Assembly: GCA_031282285.1 (NCBI GenBank)
Contig: JAITEA010000072.1
Location: 1 to 15,153 of the forward strand
Direction of reading: 5' to 3'
DNA from: Helicobacteraceae bacterium
GTDB lineage: Bacteria > Campylobacterota > Campylobacteria > Campylobacterales > SZUA-545
DNA: 15,153 bases
The position numbers and the translations under genes are program-made. Positions within the stretch are counted from its first letter, which is position 1. Each line of letters opens with the position of its first letter. Positions 9,552-15,153 of this stretch are shown piece by piece. The notes beneath the pieces are model-generated. The model searched no databases. It was not told the origin of the DNA and saw only the letters and a list, made by a program, of their open reading frames with translations.

Positions 9552-9944
9552 ATGAGCGTTCTACATCTTGAAGTAATCACGCCTATGGGCAAGGTGTTTG
9601 TCGGCGAGGTTAAGAGCGTAACGCTGCCCGGGGCGGACGGCGAGTTTGGCGTGCTTCCGCGCCACGCTTCGCTCGTTTCGCTGCTGGCGGCGGGCGTGAT
9701 TGACATACAAAAAGAGGACGATCGCGTCGAGAGCATAGCGATCGACGCGGGCTACGCGGAGATCGCCGCGGACAAGATGATCGTGCTGGTCGACGGCGCG
9801 GTGGCGATCAAAGGCGAGAGCGAAGGCGAGGTGGCTAAGGCGCTGGACGCGGCGAAACAGCTTTTACGCGAGGCGCACGACTCTCGTCTGCTCCTATCGG
9901 CGGTCGAGTCCAAAATCGAGACTTCGGCGCGCTCGCAACTATAA
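9552..9944 (+). CDS. atpC: F-type ATP synthase subunit epsilon
   Basis: Rotor subunit on the foot of gamma that couples F1 to the c-ring and can inhibit hydrolysis. At 130 residues, the N-terminal beta-sandwich is clear: LEVITPMGKVF (6-16), VKSVTLPGADGEFGVLPRHA (20-39), then AIDAGYAEI. The C-terminal helical hairpin occupies about 88-128. AAGGAG (9541-9546) overlaps the atpD stop. Only 11 bases separate it from tolQ, with no terminator, so the Tol genes appear to be co-transcribed with ATP synthase. Confidence 0.95.
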   Translation: MSVLHLEVITPMGKVFVGEVKSVTLPGADGEFGVLPRHASLVSLLAAGVIDIQKEDDRVESIAIDAGYAEIAADKMIVLVDGAVAIKGESEGEVAKALDAAKQLLREAHDSRLLLSAVESKIETSARSQL

Positions 9945-9955
9945 AGGGATCAACA

Positions 9956-10498
9956 TTGCTCGCTTGGTTTGAATCGGCGGGAACCGTCGCGATAGTGGTA
10001 GCCGCTTGGCTGCTGTTGTATTCGATCATAGTGGTTTGGATATTTCTGTACCGCTACTTTTCGCTAAGAGGCTGGCTGAAGCGCGAAAGCAGCTCTATGC
10101 AGGCGCTTTTAAGCGGCGCGGAACGACCTAATTTTGATTCGTCGCTCTACCCGTGCGCGAGGCAGAGCTTTGGTCCTCAACTGATGAAAGCCTGCTACGA
10201 GTCGGCGACCAAAGACGCCACCTCGATGCTTACGCCGCTTTCGGCGGTGGCTTCCACGGCGCCGTTTGTCGGGCTTTTTGGCACGATCGTAAGCATTCTG
10301 CAGGCGTTCGCGGGCTTCAAAGAGGGCGTTACGCTCTCGATCGTCGCTCCGGCGATCAGCGAGGCGCTGGTCGTAACCGCGATGGGCATCGTCGTGGCGA
10401 TCCCCGCCTATTGGACGCATCTGCTGCTTAAACGCAAAGCGTACGAAGTAACAAACGCGATCAAAGTCCAGATAGATATCTTAATATCGCGCGCGTAA
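9956..10498 (+). CDS. tolQ: TolQ/ExbB-family proton channel subunit
   Basis: Inner-membrane proton channel that with TolR uses the proton-motive force to drive TolA. The 180-residue protein has three predicted membrane helices (about 10-32, 95-117 and 130-158). It carries the family motifs STAPFVGLFGTIVSI (100-114) and ISEALVVTAMGIVVAIPA (134-151). Start TTG 9956 has AAAGGGA (9943-9949) six bases upstream. It is shorter than E. coli TolQ (about 230) and nearer to compact ExbB proteins. The call of TolQ over ExbB rests on the adjacent tolB and pal. Equivalent Campylobacter genes are often annotated exbB. Confidence 0.92.
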   Translation: MLAWFESAGTVAIVVAAWLLLYSIIVVWIFLYRYFSLRGWLKRESSSMQALLSGAERPNFDSSLYPCARQSFGPQLMKACYESATKDATSMLTPLSAVASTAPFVGLFGTIVSILQAFAGFKEGVTLSIVAPAISEALVVTAMGIVVAIPAYWTHLLLKRKAYEVTNAIKVQIDILISRA

Positions 10499-10500
10499 CG

Positions 10501-10890
10501 ATGGATTGGGAAGAAAAACCGGAGATAAACATCACGCCTCTGGTGGATGTAATGCTCGTTTTGGTGGCTATTTTGATGCTGACGATGCCTATGCTGCTCT
10601 TTGAGGAGCGCATCGCGCTGCCAAAGGGAAGCAAACAGGCGGCGCTTAGCGAAAGCGCGTCGATCGTTATCAGGATCAACGCGAAAAAAGAGGTTTGGGT
10701 CGGCAAGCAGAAGTTTGAATACGACTCCTTTCCCGACAGCTTCACGCTCTACGCCAACCAGTTTCCAGAGCGCAATCACAAGGTGCTGATCGCCGCCGAC
10801 GGCGCTTTGGGCTACGAAAGCGTGATCTATATCCTCAAAAGCGTAAAAGCGGCGAGATTTACGCAGATCGCCCTGATAACCGATGGATAG
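10501..10890 (+). CDS. tolR: TolR/ExbD-family channel subunit
   Basis: Partner of TolQ; its single membrane helix supplies the aspartate that carries protons. The 129-residue protein starts MDWEEKPEINITPLVDVMLV. Asp16 in TPLVDVMLV is the conserved transmembrane aspartate (equivalent to Asp23 of E. coli TolR). The helix spans about 13-34 and the rest is a small periplasmic domain ending KAARFTQIALITDG, the typical 'v..ag..kv.lvt' end. It starts two bases after the tolQ stop with no evident ribosome site, suggesting re-initiation, and overlaps the next gene by 8 bases. Confidence 0.93.
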   Translation: MDWEEKPEINITPLVDVMLVLVAILMLTMPMLLFEERIALPKGSKQAALSESASIVIRINAKKEVWVGKQKFEYDSFPDSFTLYANQFPERNHKVLIAADGALGYESVIYILKSVKAARFTQIALITDG

Positions 10891-11641
10891 CAACAGCGGC
10901 AGCGTCGGCTGGTTTTATCTAAGCGGTACAATCTCGATCGCCTTTTGCACGGCGTGCTTTCTGGGTTTGCTGGCGTTTATGCTCTACCGCGCTCCGGTCT
11001 ATCAGTATTCGCCGGCGGATATATGGGAGGATTTCGAGGTCGATCCCGATTGGCTAAAAAGCCTGCAAGAGGCGCAGCCGATCGATTTTGTCGAGGATTT
11101 TGAATACCCCAAAGAGGAGGCTCCGCCGCAGCAAAAGAGCGCGGAGGACGCCATCAAGGAGCTGTTTGGCGAAACCAACGCCACGGTTAATCCAAACGAT
11201 CTGCTGGCGCAGACGCCAAAGCTTAGCGCCGGCAAAGTCGCGCTGGTGGATTTCAGCCTCGACGATCTGGATAAAGACGGCGTAAAAACCAAAACCAACA
11301 AGCCCGATCTTGCCGCTTTCAACGCGATCAACTCCTCCAAAGCCGCGCAACGCGAGATCGCCTCGCAAAAGCCGCTCGAGGCAAGCTACTACAAGGAGCT
11401 TTACAAGCGCATTTATAACGCGTGGCAGATCAGAAATAGCGATTTGGGTAAGATTGCGCGTATTGAGATGCGCGTCGAGCGCGGCGGCGATTTTACCTAT
11501 CGGATTGTCAGCGCGCCCGACGATCCGTTTTTCAGAGATCGGCTGGTCGCGGCTTTGGAACAGGCTAAAGCCTCCAAGCTGGACCCGCCGCCAAGGGCGC
11601 TAACGATCAATATTGATTTTCAGGTAAGGGAGGAGAAATGA
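10883..11641 (+). CDS. tolA: TolA/TonB-like energy-transducing protein
   Basis: Inferred to transmit energy from TolQR across the periplasm to TolB-Pal. The 252-residue protein has one N-terminal membrane anchor (about 11-34). An acidic, proline-containing linker follows (about 42-90), replacing the long Ala/Lys-rich helix of E. coli TolA. The C-terminal domain (about 168-250) starts SYYKELYKRIYNAWQIR and ends LTINIDFQV, consistent with the TolA/TonB C-terminal fold. Start ATG 10883 overlaps tolR, and the stop overlaps the tolB ATG as ATGA. Overall similarity to model TolA is too low to be sure by eye; TonB is the alternative, but the tolB-pal context favours TolA. Confidence 0.8.
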   Translation: MDSNSGSVGWFYLSGTISIAFCTACFLGLLAFMLYRAPVYQYSPADIWEDFEVDPDWLKSLQEAQPIDFVEDFEYPKEEAPPQQKSAEDAIKELFGETNATVNPNDLLAQTPKLSAGKVALVDFSLDDLDKDGVKTKTNKPDLAAFNAINSSKAAQREIASQKPLEASYYKELYKRIYNAWQIRNSDLGKIARIEMRVERGGDFTYRIVSAPDDPFFRDRLVAALEQAKASKLDPPPRALTINIDFQVREEK

Positions 11642-12903
11642 CGAGACTGTTACTGGCGTGCTTTTTTTTGCTATCGAGCGGGCTTTTTGCCGCCGACGCG
11701 ACGCTTGAGATTATCAAAGAGGCGAAATCGTCGCTGAATATCGCGGTGGAGTCCAAGAGCCAAACTAGATCGCAGATGGACATCAAGATCGGCAAGATGA
11801 TCGAAGCCGATCTGAAGGTCGCGGGTTTTTACAATGTGCTGAACTCCCCGCAGGGCGCAAGCCCGACTCTGGCGCCCGACAGCCCGATCTATCAAAACGC
11901 GGGGCTTCACCAGTTGATCCGCTACGAGCTGTTCTACGAGGGGACGCAGGTGGGCATTCGCGCCACCGTTTACGACGTCAAAGCCAAAAAACAGCTATGG
12001 ACGCAATCGTACAAAGTCTCCAAAGAGGATCGCTATGTGTTTTTATCCCACCATCTGGTGATGGATTTGGCAAATAAAGCGGGGGTGGATTTGCAGTGGA
12101 TGAACAAATATGTCCTGCTCTCCCGCCAGACTACGCCCAAACAGACGGAGATTATGATCGCCGACTATTCGCTGACCTACCGCCAAACCATAGTGCGCGG
12201 CGGCTTTAATGTGTTTCCCAAATGGGCGGATAGCAAGCAGACCTCTTACTACTACACCCACTACGACAAAAAGCCAACCCTGTACAAGGTCGATCTGAAA
12301 ACGGGACAGAAAACCAAGATCATAGAGAGCGAAGGTATGCTGGTCTGCTCCGATGTGAGCAAGGACGGCAAGAAGCTGCTGCTGACGATGGCGAGGGACG
12401 ATCAGCCCGATGTGTTCGAGTTTGAGATCGAGGGGCGCAAACTCAAAAAGCTGACCAATTTCAGAGGGATCGATGTGAACGGGCACTATATCGACGACGA
12501 AAACTCGTTCGTCTTCGTAACCGATCGGCTGGGCTATCCCGAGATTTTTTACGCCGCGCTCAAAAATCCAGAAACGGCGATGCAGTATGTGTTCAAGGGG
12601 CGCAACAACAACTATGTCACCACTTGGAAGCACTACGCCGTCTTTGTCAGCCGCGACACGGACAGCGAGTTCGCGCAGAACACCTTCAATCTCTATCTGG
12701 TATCGACCAAGAGCAACTATATCAGGCAACTCACGACGACGGGCAAGAACAATTTCCCCAGATTTTCCAGCTCTGGCGACACGATCTTGCACACCAAAGA
12801 GATCAAGCGGGGCAAGGAGAGCGCGCTGGCAGTTATCCGTCTGCCCTACAACAAGAGCTTCCTGTTTCCGCTGGAAGGCTCGATTCAGGCGATAGATTGG
12901 TAG
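11638..12903 (+). CDS. tolB: Tol-Pal system protein TolB
   Basis: Periplasmic beta-propeller protein that binds Pal and is released by TolA during constriction of the outer membrane. The 421-residue protein has a signal peptide (MTRLLLACFFLLSSGLFA, cleavage likely after residue 18). An N-terminal domain follows to about residue 150, including GTQVGIRATVYD and KQLWTQSYKV. The C-terminal blades repeat a 'FPKW.D...YY......P.LYKVDLKTG' pattern. GGAG (11632-11635) precedes ATG 11638, which overlaps the tolA stop. Length and layout match the family. Confidence 0.94.
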   Translation: MTRLLLACFFLLSSGLFAADATLEIIKEAKSSLNIAVESKSQTRSQMDIKIGKMIEADLKVAGFYNVLNSPQGASPTLAPDSPIYQNAGLHQLIRYELFYEGTQVGIRATVYDVKAKKQLWTQSYKVSKEDRYVFLSHHLVMDLANKAGVDLQWMNKYVLLSRQTTPKQTEIMIADYSLTYRQTIVRGGFNVFPKWADSKQTSYYYTHYDKKPTLYKVDLKTGQKTKIIESEGMLVCSDVSKDGKKLLLTMARDDQPDVFEFEIEGRKLKKLTNFRGIDVNGHYIDDENSFVFVTDRLGYPEIFYAALKNPETAMQYVFKGRNNNYVTTWKHYAVFVSRDTDSEFAQNTFNLYLVSTKSNYIRQLTTTGKNNFPRFSSSGDTILHTKEIKRGKESALAVIRLPYNKSFLFPLEGSIQAIDW

Positions 12904-12934
12904 GTTTTTAATCTGCTTTTAACTACCGCTTGGA

Positions 12935-12940
12935 TATGAT
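12935..12940 (+). promoter_or_regulatory. Candidate -10 box for pal-cpoB
   Basis: TATGAT (12935-12940), inside the AT-richer GGATATGATACTATTG, lies in the 70-base gap after tolB, about 34 bases before the pal start. T-rich sequence lies upstream (12905-12920) but there is no clear -35. A separate promoter would allow pal, an abundant lipoprotein, to be made at higher levels than the upstream genes. Confidence 0.45.
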
Positions 12941-12960
12941 ACTATTGTGCAATTCACAAA

Positions 12961-12966
12961 AAGGAG
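12961..12966 (+). promoter_or_regulatory. Ribosome binding site deciding the pal start
   Basis: AAGGAG lies 7 bases before ATG 12974, which begins a proper lipoprotein signal. The in-frame GTG at 12947 lies upstream of this site and would spoil the signal peptide. Confidence 0.7.
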
Positions 12967-12973
12967 CAAGGGG

Positions 12974-13507
12974 ATGAAGAAGCTCATCTTCACAGGCATT
13001 TTGGCGGCGACTTTGGTCGCTTTTACGGGCTGCGGAAGCAAACAGGCGTCGGTTGAGACTGGCGAAGAGCAGACGACGGAGGCTACGGAAGAGACCGTAG
13101 AGGAAACGACGGAGGTTACGGAAGACGAAACCTATGTCGAGGAAACCGAAGAGCAAGCCTCGTACAGCGGCGAGAAACTGCCGGTCGTATATTTCGACTT
13201 CGATAAATACGACATCAGAGCCGATCAAGACGGCGCGATAGGCGACATTGGCAGCGTAATCGCGGGCAATAGCGGCGTATCGTTCAGGATCGAAGGCAAC
13301 TGCGACGAGTGGGGCACCGAAGAGTACAACTACGCTTTGGGTCTGCGCAGAGCCAAGAGCGTCCAAGACGCGCTTGTAAGAGCGGGCGTTAGCGTCGAGC
13401 AGATCACCTTGATCAGCTACGGCGAATCCAATCCCGTTTGCGCTCAAAGCAACTCCAACTGCTGGCGCCAAAACCGCCGCGTTGAAGTTAGCGTTCTTGC
13501 CGAATAA
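12974..13507 (+). CDS. pal: Peptidoglycan-associated lipoprotein Pal
   Basis: Outer-membrane lipoprotein that holds the membrane to peptidoglycan. From ATG 12974 it has 177 residues. The lipoprotein signal MKKLIFTGILAATLVAFTGC puts lipidated Cys at 20. A Thr/Glu-rich acidic linker (about 29-62) follows, built from a duplicated DNA unit. The OmpA-like domain (about 70-177) has VVYFDFDKYDI, IEGNCDEWGTEEYNYALGLR and NRRVEVSV, with the peptidoglycan-contacting Asp and Arg of the family. Cys110, Cys156 and Cys163 are extra cysteines of the mature domain; the last two may form a disulfide (inference). In C. jejuni the homologue is Omp18. Confidence 0.95.
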   Translation: MKKLIFTGILAATLVAFTGCGSKQASVETGEEQTTEATEETVEETTEVTEDETYVEETEEQASYSGEKLPVVYFDFDKYDIRADQDGAIGDIGSVIAGNSGVSFRIEGNCDEWGTEEYNYALGLRRAKSVQDALVRAGVSVEQITLISYGESNPVCAQSNSNCWRQNRRVEVSVLAE

Positions 13508-13513
13508 CGGCGA

Positions 13514-14389
13514 ATGCGTAAGCTAATCGCGCTTATTTTGACGGCGGGCGCAACGCTCGCCGCCGAACCTTCCGCCTTCCGCGCGGGCAATGTGAATAGT
13601 TCCGAGCCGTACGGGCTGACCGAAAGCGAAAAGACTATTCGCGCCAATAAACAGACGATCGATCGTCTGGAAAAGCGCGTTTTGGCGCTTGAACAGCAGA
13701 TTGATAAGCTGAGCGAGCTGGCGGAAGGATTAAGCGCGATTAACAAAGCTAACGCCGAAGCGGTCGCGACGCTTAAACGCGACTCGGAGCGCTACGACGA
13801 ACAGACAAAGCAGATAACCAGCGGCGAGGCGGCGAACAAGAAACAGCTCGACGCGCTCAGCGTCCGTCAGGATACGCTGGAAAAGCAGGTCAATAAATCG
13901 CTTGGCGATCAGGCGAAAAATCAGGAAAAACTAGCCAAAGCGCTTGAAAACGCCGTTACTAAAGCGCAACTTGAGAGGGCTATCAGAGCGTTGGGAGGCG
14001 TAAGCGAGTTTGAAGGCTCCCAGCCGGAAACTTTGCTTAGCGAAGCCAAAAAGCAGATCGACGCAAGAGAGTACGATGCGGCTTACAACCGTTTAAGCTA
14101 TCTGATTGGCAAGCAGTACAAGATCGCGGAAACCTCGTTTCATCTTGGCGTGGTCTATTATTTTCAGGAGAACAACGAGAAGGCTCTCGAAGCGTTCAAA
14201 ACCAGCGCCAGCGCAGACGGCAAGGCTAACTATATGCCGGTGCTTCTGTACTACTCTGGCATTTGCCACGAACGGCTTAAAAACAACGCCGACGCGCGCA
14301 GATTCTACGAAACCTTAATCAAACTTTACCCAAGCCACGCCACTATCGAAGGCGCCAAAAAGCGGCTCGATAAACTCCCCAAAGCCTAA
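13514..14389 (+). CDS. cpoB: Cell division coordinator CpoB (YbgF-like), TPR protein
   Basis: Periplasmic protein that in E. coli links the Tol system with PBP1B and septal wall synthesis. The 291-residue protein has a signal peptide (about 1-17, MRKLIALILTAGATLAA). A long polar coiled coil follows (about 40-135, with runs such as RLEKRVLALEQQIDKL). The C-terminal tetratricopeptide repeats span about 168-290, with the YbgF-type sequence YYSGICHERLKNNADARRFYETLI and a final YPSHATIEGAKKRL. It starts six bases after the pal stop with a weak ribosome site and is the last gene of the run. The coiled coil is longer than in E. coli CpoB, as is common in Campylobacterota. PBP partners here are unknown. 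Confidence 0.9.
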   Translation: MRKLIALILTAGATLAAEPSAFRAGNVNSSEPYGLTESEKTIRANKQTIDRLEKRVLALEQQIDKLSELAEGLSAINKANAEAVATLKRDSERYDEQTKQITSGEAANKKQLDALSVRQDTLEKQVNKSLGDQAKNQEKLAKALENAVTKAQLERAIRALGGVSEFEGSQPETLLSEAKKQIDAREYDAAYNRLSYLIGKQYKIAETSFHLGVVYYFQENNEKALEAFKTSASADGKANYMPVLLYYSGICHERLKNNADARRFYETLIKLYPSHATIEGAKKRLDKLPKA

Positions 14390-14415
14390 TAAGCTTTATC
14401 GATTGCCTTCCGGCG

Positions 14416-14431
14416 TAAGCGGCAACGCTTA
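14416..14431. repeat. Short hairpin with GCAA tetraloop after cpoB
   Basis: TAAGCG (14416-14421) and CGCTTA (14426-14431) form a perfect 6-bp stem closed by GCAA, a GNRA-type loop. It lies 27 bases past the cpoB stop. No T-run follows on either strand, so it is a possible 3'-end stabiliser and not a normal intrinsic terminator. Confidence 0.4.
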
Positions 14432-14639
14432 AACCTCGCGATCGCGGGCAAAAGCTCCTAAATTACAATTGACGACGCGACTTAAATATACGCTCAAGCC
14501 GCCAAGACCTCGCTTTTTCGCTCCCGCCCATTTTGCCGCCGCCTTTTGCCGAGCTTTCAACGCCACTTCCGCGGGCGCGCTTTGCTTGCCGATTTCATGG
14601 GCATAAATCTGTCCAAAGCGCCGCGAGTATATTCGCCCC

Positions 14640-14664
14640 ATCAATAATATATATTAGGATTGAT
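14640..14664. repeat. Inverted repeat ATCAAT-13-ATTGAT in an AT-rich patch
   Basis: ATCAAT (14640-14645) and ATTGAT (14659-14664) flank a 13-base AT-rich spacer. It is a possible operator, but no gene starts nearby, so significance is doubtful. Confidence 0.2.
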
Positions 14665-14695
14665 TAACGCCCCCCTACAATTCCTTATGCGAGCG

Positions 14696-14723
14696 CCACT
14701 TTGCGGCTACGCTAAAGTCGTGG
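14696..14723. repeat. Imperfect hairpin next to GGGAATGACG
   Basis: ACTTT-GCG (14698-14705) pairs with CGC-T-AAAGT (14710-14718), with one bulge and loop GCTA, flanked by CC and TGGG. The sequence continues into GGGAATGACG, which reads CGTCATTCCC on the other strand, resembling the ends of dispersed intergenic repeats in other bacteria. Only one copy is in the window. Confidence 0.3.
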
Positions 14724-14868
14724 GAATGACGAGCGCGCGCGATCAAGCGCTGATCGCGTTCTCGCGCTAGTTTTCAATATTTTGGGAGCGAACGCAGTTG
14801 GGCGATTGTTTACGGCTACGATCTCTGCGTTATCGGCTAGCAGCCTAATAATCACGCGCTTTTTGCCA

Positions 14869-14927
14869 AAACGCAAACGATGCGATCCGCGAAGCGAACC
14901 GGTTGTAGCAAAATCGTTTATGCGTTT
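14869..14927. repeat. Long bulged inverted repeat enclosing a palindrome
   Basis: AAACGCAAACGAT (14869-14881) pairs with ATCGTTTATGCGTTT (14913-14927): 13 base pairs with a 2-base bulge. The 31-base loop contains the palindrome AACCGGTT (14897-14904). No T-run follows on either side. It may be an RNA structure, a protein site or a remnant of a small mobile repeat. Confidence 0.4.
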
Positions 14928-15031
14928 AATAATTTACACGCGAGCGTATTGATCCGTTTTGCATAACGCTTTGATCGTCTTGTCGTTAAACCCGATCTTT
15001 AATGTTATATCGCGCTTTGTTTCCCCGCGCG

Positions 15032-15061
15032 TTGCGCTTACAATAAAGCGGCGGCTATAAT
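15032..15061 (+). promoter_or_regulatory. Sigma-70-type promoter for the last gene
   Basis: TTGCGC (15032-15037) and a perfect TATAAT (15056-15061) are 18 bases apart. Transcription should start near 15068, about 14 bases before the ATG at 15082. This is the best -35/-10 pair in the window. Confidence 0.6.
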
Positions 15062-15081
15062 GCGCCAAAAACGAGGCGGCA

Positions 15082-15153
15082 ATGCGTATCGCGACGGATT
15101 ATATCGATCAAAATATCAAAGTCGGCGCGCGATTAATACAGACTAGCAAAACA
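15082..15153 (+). CDS. Start of an unidentified gene, truncated by the window edge
   Basis: ATG 15082 opens 24 codons with no stop before the right edge. The peptide starts MRIATDYIDQNIKVGARLIQ. GAGG (15073-15076) lies five bases upstream, and a good promoter sits at 15032-15061, so the start is plausible. I do not recognise the family from this little sequence. Confidence 0.5.
   Translation, partial: MRIATDYIDQNIKVGARLIQTSKT

Larger units (their letters stand above)
14390..15055 (+). other. Gene-free stretch after cpoB
   Basis: I see no convincing protein gene on either strand in these 666 bases. The longest frame is a 71-residue minus-strand one (14429-14644) with no recognisable features. 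The stretch holds several small inverted repeats (listed separately), one GCGATCGC and an AT-rich patch at 14641-14664, but no clear intrinsic terminator for cpoB. Confidence 0.5.

Noticed and set aside
12043..12792. 249-residue minus-strand frame inside tolB
   Set aside because: Antisense to the tolB propeller, with no start context or domain.
14469..14492. TTGACG with TATACG downstream
   Set aside because: Spacing is only 12 bases and no gene follows.
14429..14644. 71-residue minus-strand frame after cpoB
   Set aside because: Basic, Ala-rich composition, no recognisable motif and no convincing ribosome site; could be chance in GC-rich DNA.

Overview
The window carries a classic Campylobacterota (epsilonproteobacterial) chromosomal core: fmt, birA, parA, parB, two ATP synthase b-type subunits (atpF' then atpF), atpH, atpA, atpG, atpD, atpC, then tolQ, tolR, a tolA-like gene, tolB, pal and cpoB. 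From memory, this order matches the Cj0099-Cj0114 block of Campylobacter jejuni. A single-gene b' plus b arrangement with a signal-peptide-like b subunit, the absence of atpB and atpE beside the F1 genes, and a biotin ligase without a DNA-binding domain all fit that phylum. The DNA looks clearly GC-rich by eye and is full of GATC and GCGATCGC, which is unlike the AT-rich pathogens of the group, so a non-model lineage is likely. I cannot name the species.

Layout. Positions 1-284 (minus strand) hold the N-terminal part of an MmcQ/YjbR-family protein that runs off the left edge. Positions 285-917 hold no protein gene. This stretch contains a possible minus-strand promoter and, at about 599-846, a transcription unit with an extended -10 box, several hairpins and a strong intrinsic terminator, which I read as a candidate non-coding RNA. 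From 918 to 12903 fourteen recognisable genes run on the plus strand with overlaps or very short gaps and no visible terminator, which suggests one long operon or a set of coupled ones. A 70-base gap with a likely promoter precedes pal (12974-13507) and cpoB (13514-14389). Positions 14390-15081 hold no convincing gene, only small inverted repeats. A new plus-strand gene with a good promoter starts at 15082 and leaves the window.

How the genes work together. Fmt formylates initiator tRNA, BirA biotinylates carboxyl-carrier protein, and ParAB segregates the chromosome. The atp genes encode F1 and the peripheral stalk of the proton-driven ATP synthase; the membrane a and c subunits must be encoded elsewhere. 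TolQ-TolR form a proton channel that powers the TolA-like protein, which acts through periplasmic TolB and the lipoprotein Pal to keep the outer membrane attached, with CpoB coordinating this with wall synthesis at division. Several genes start with TTG (fmt, birA, parB, tolQ) or GTG (atpF, atpA).

Most of the window is ordinary. The part most worth following up is the structured gene-free segment before fmt.
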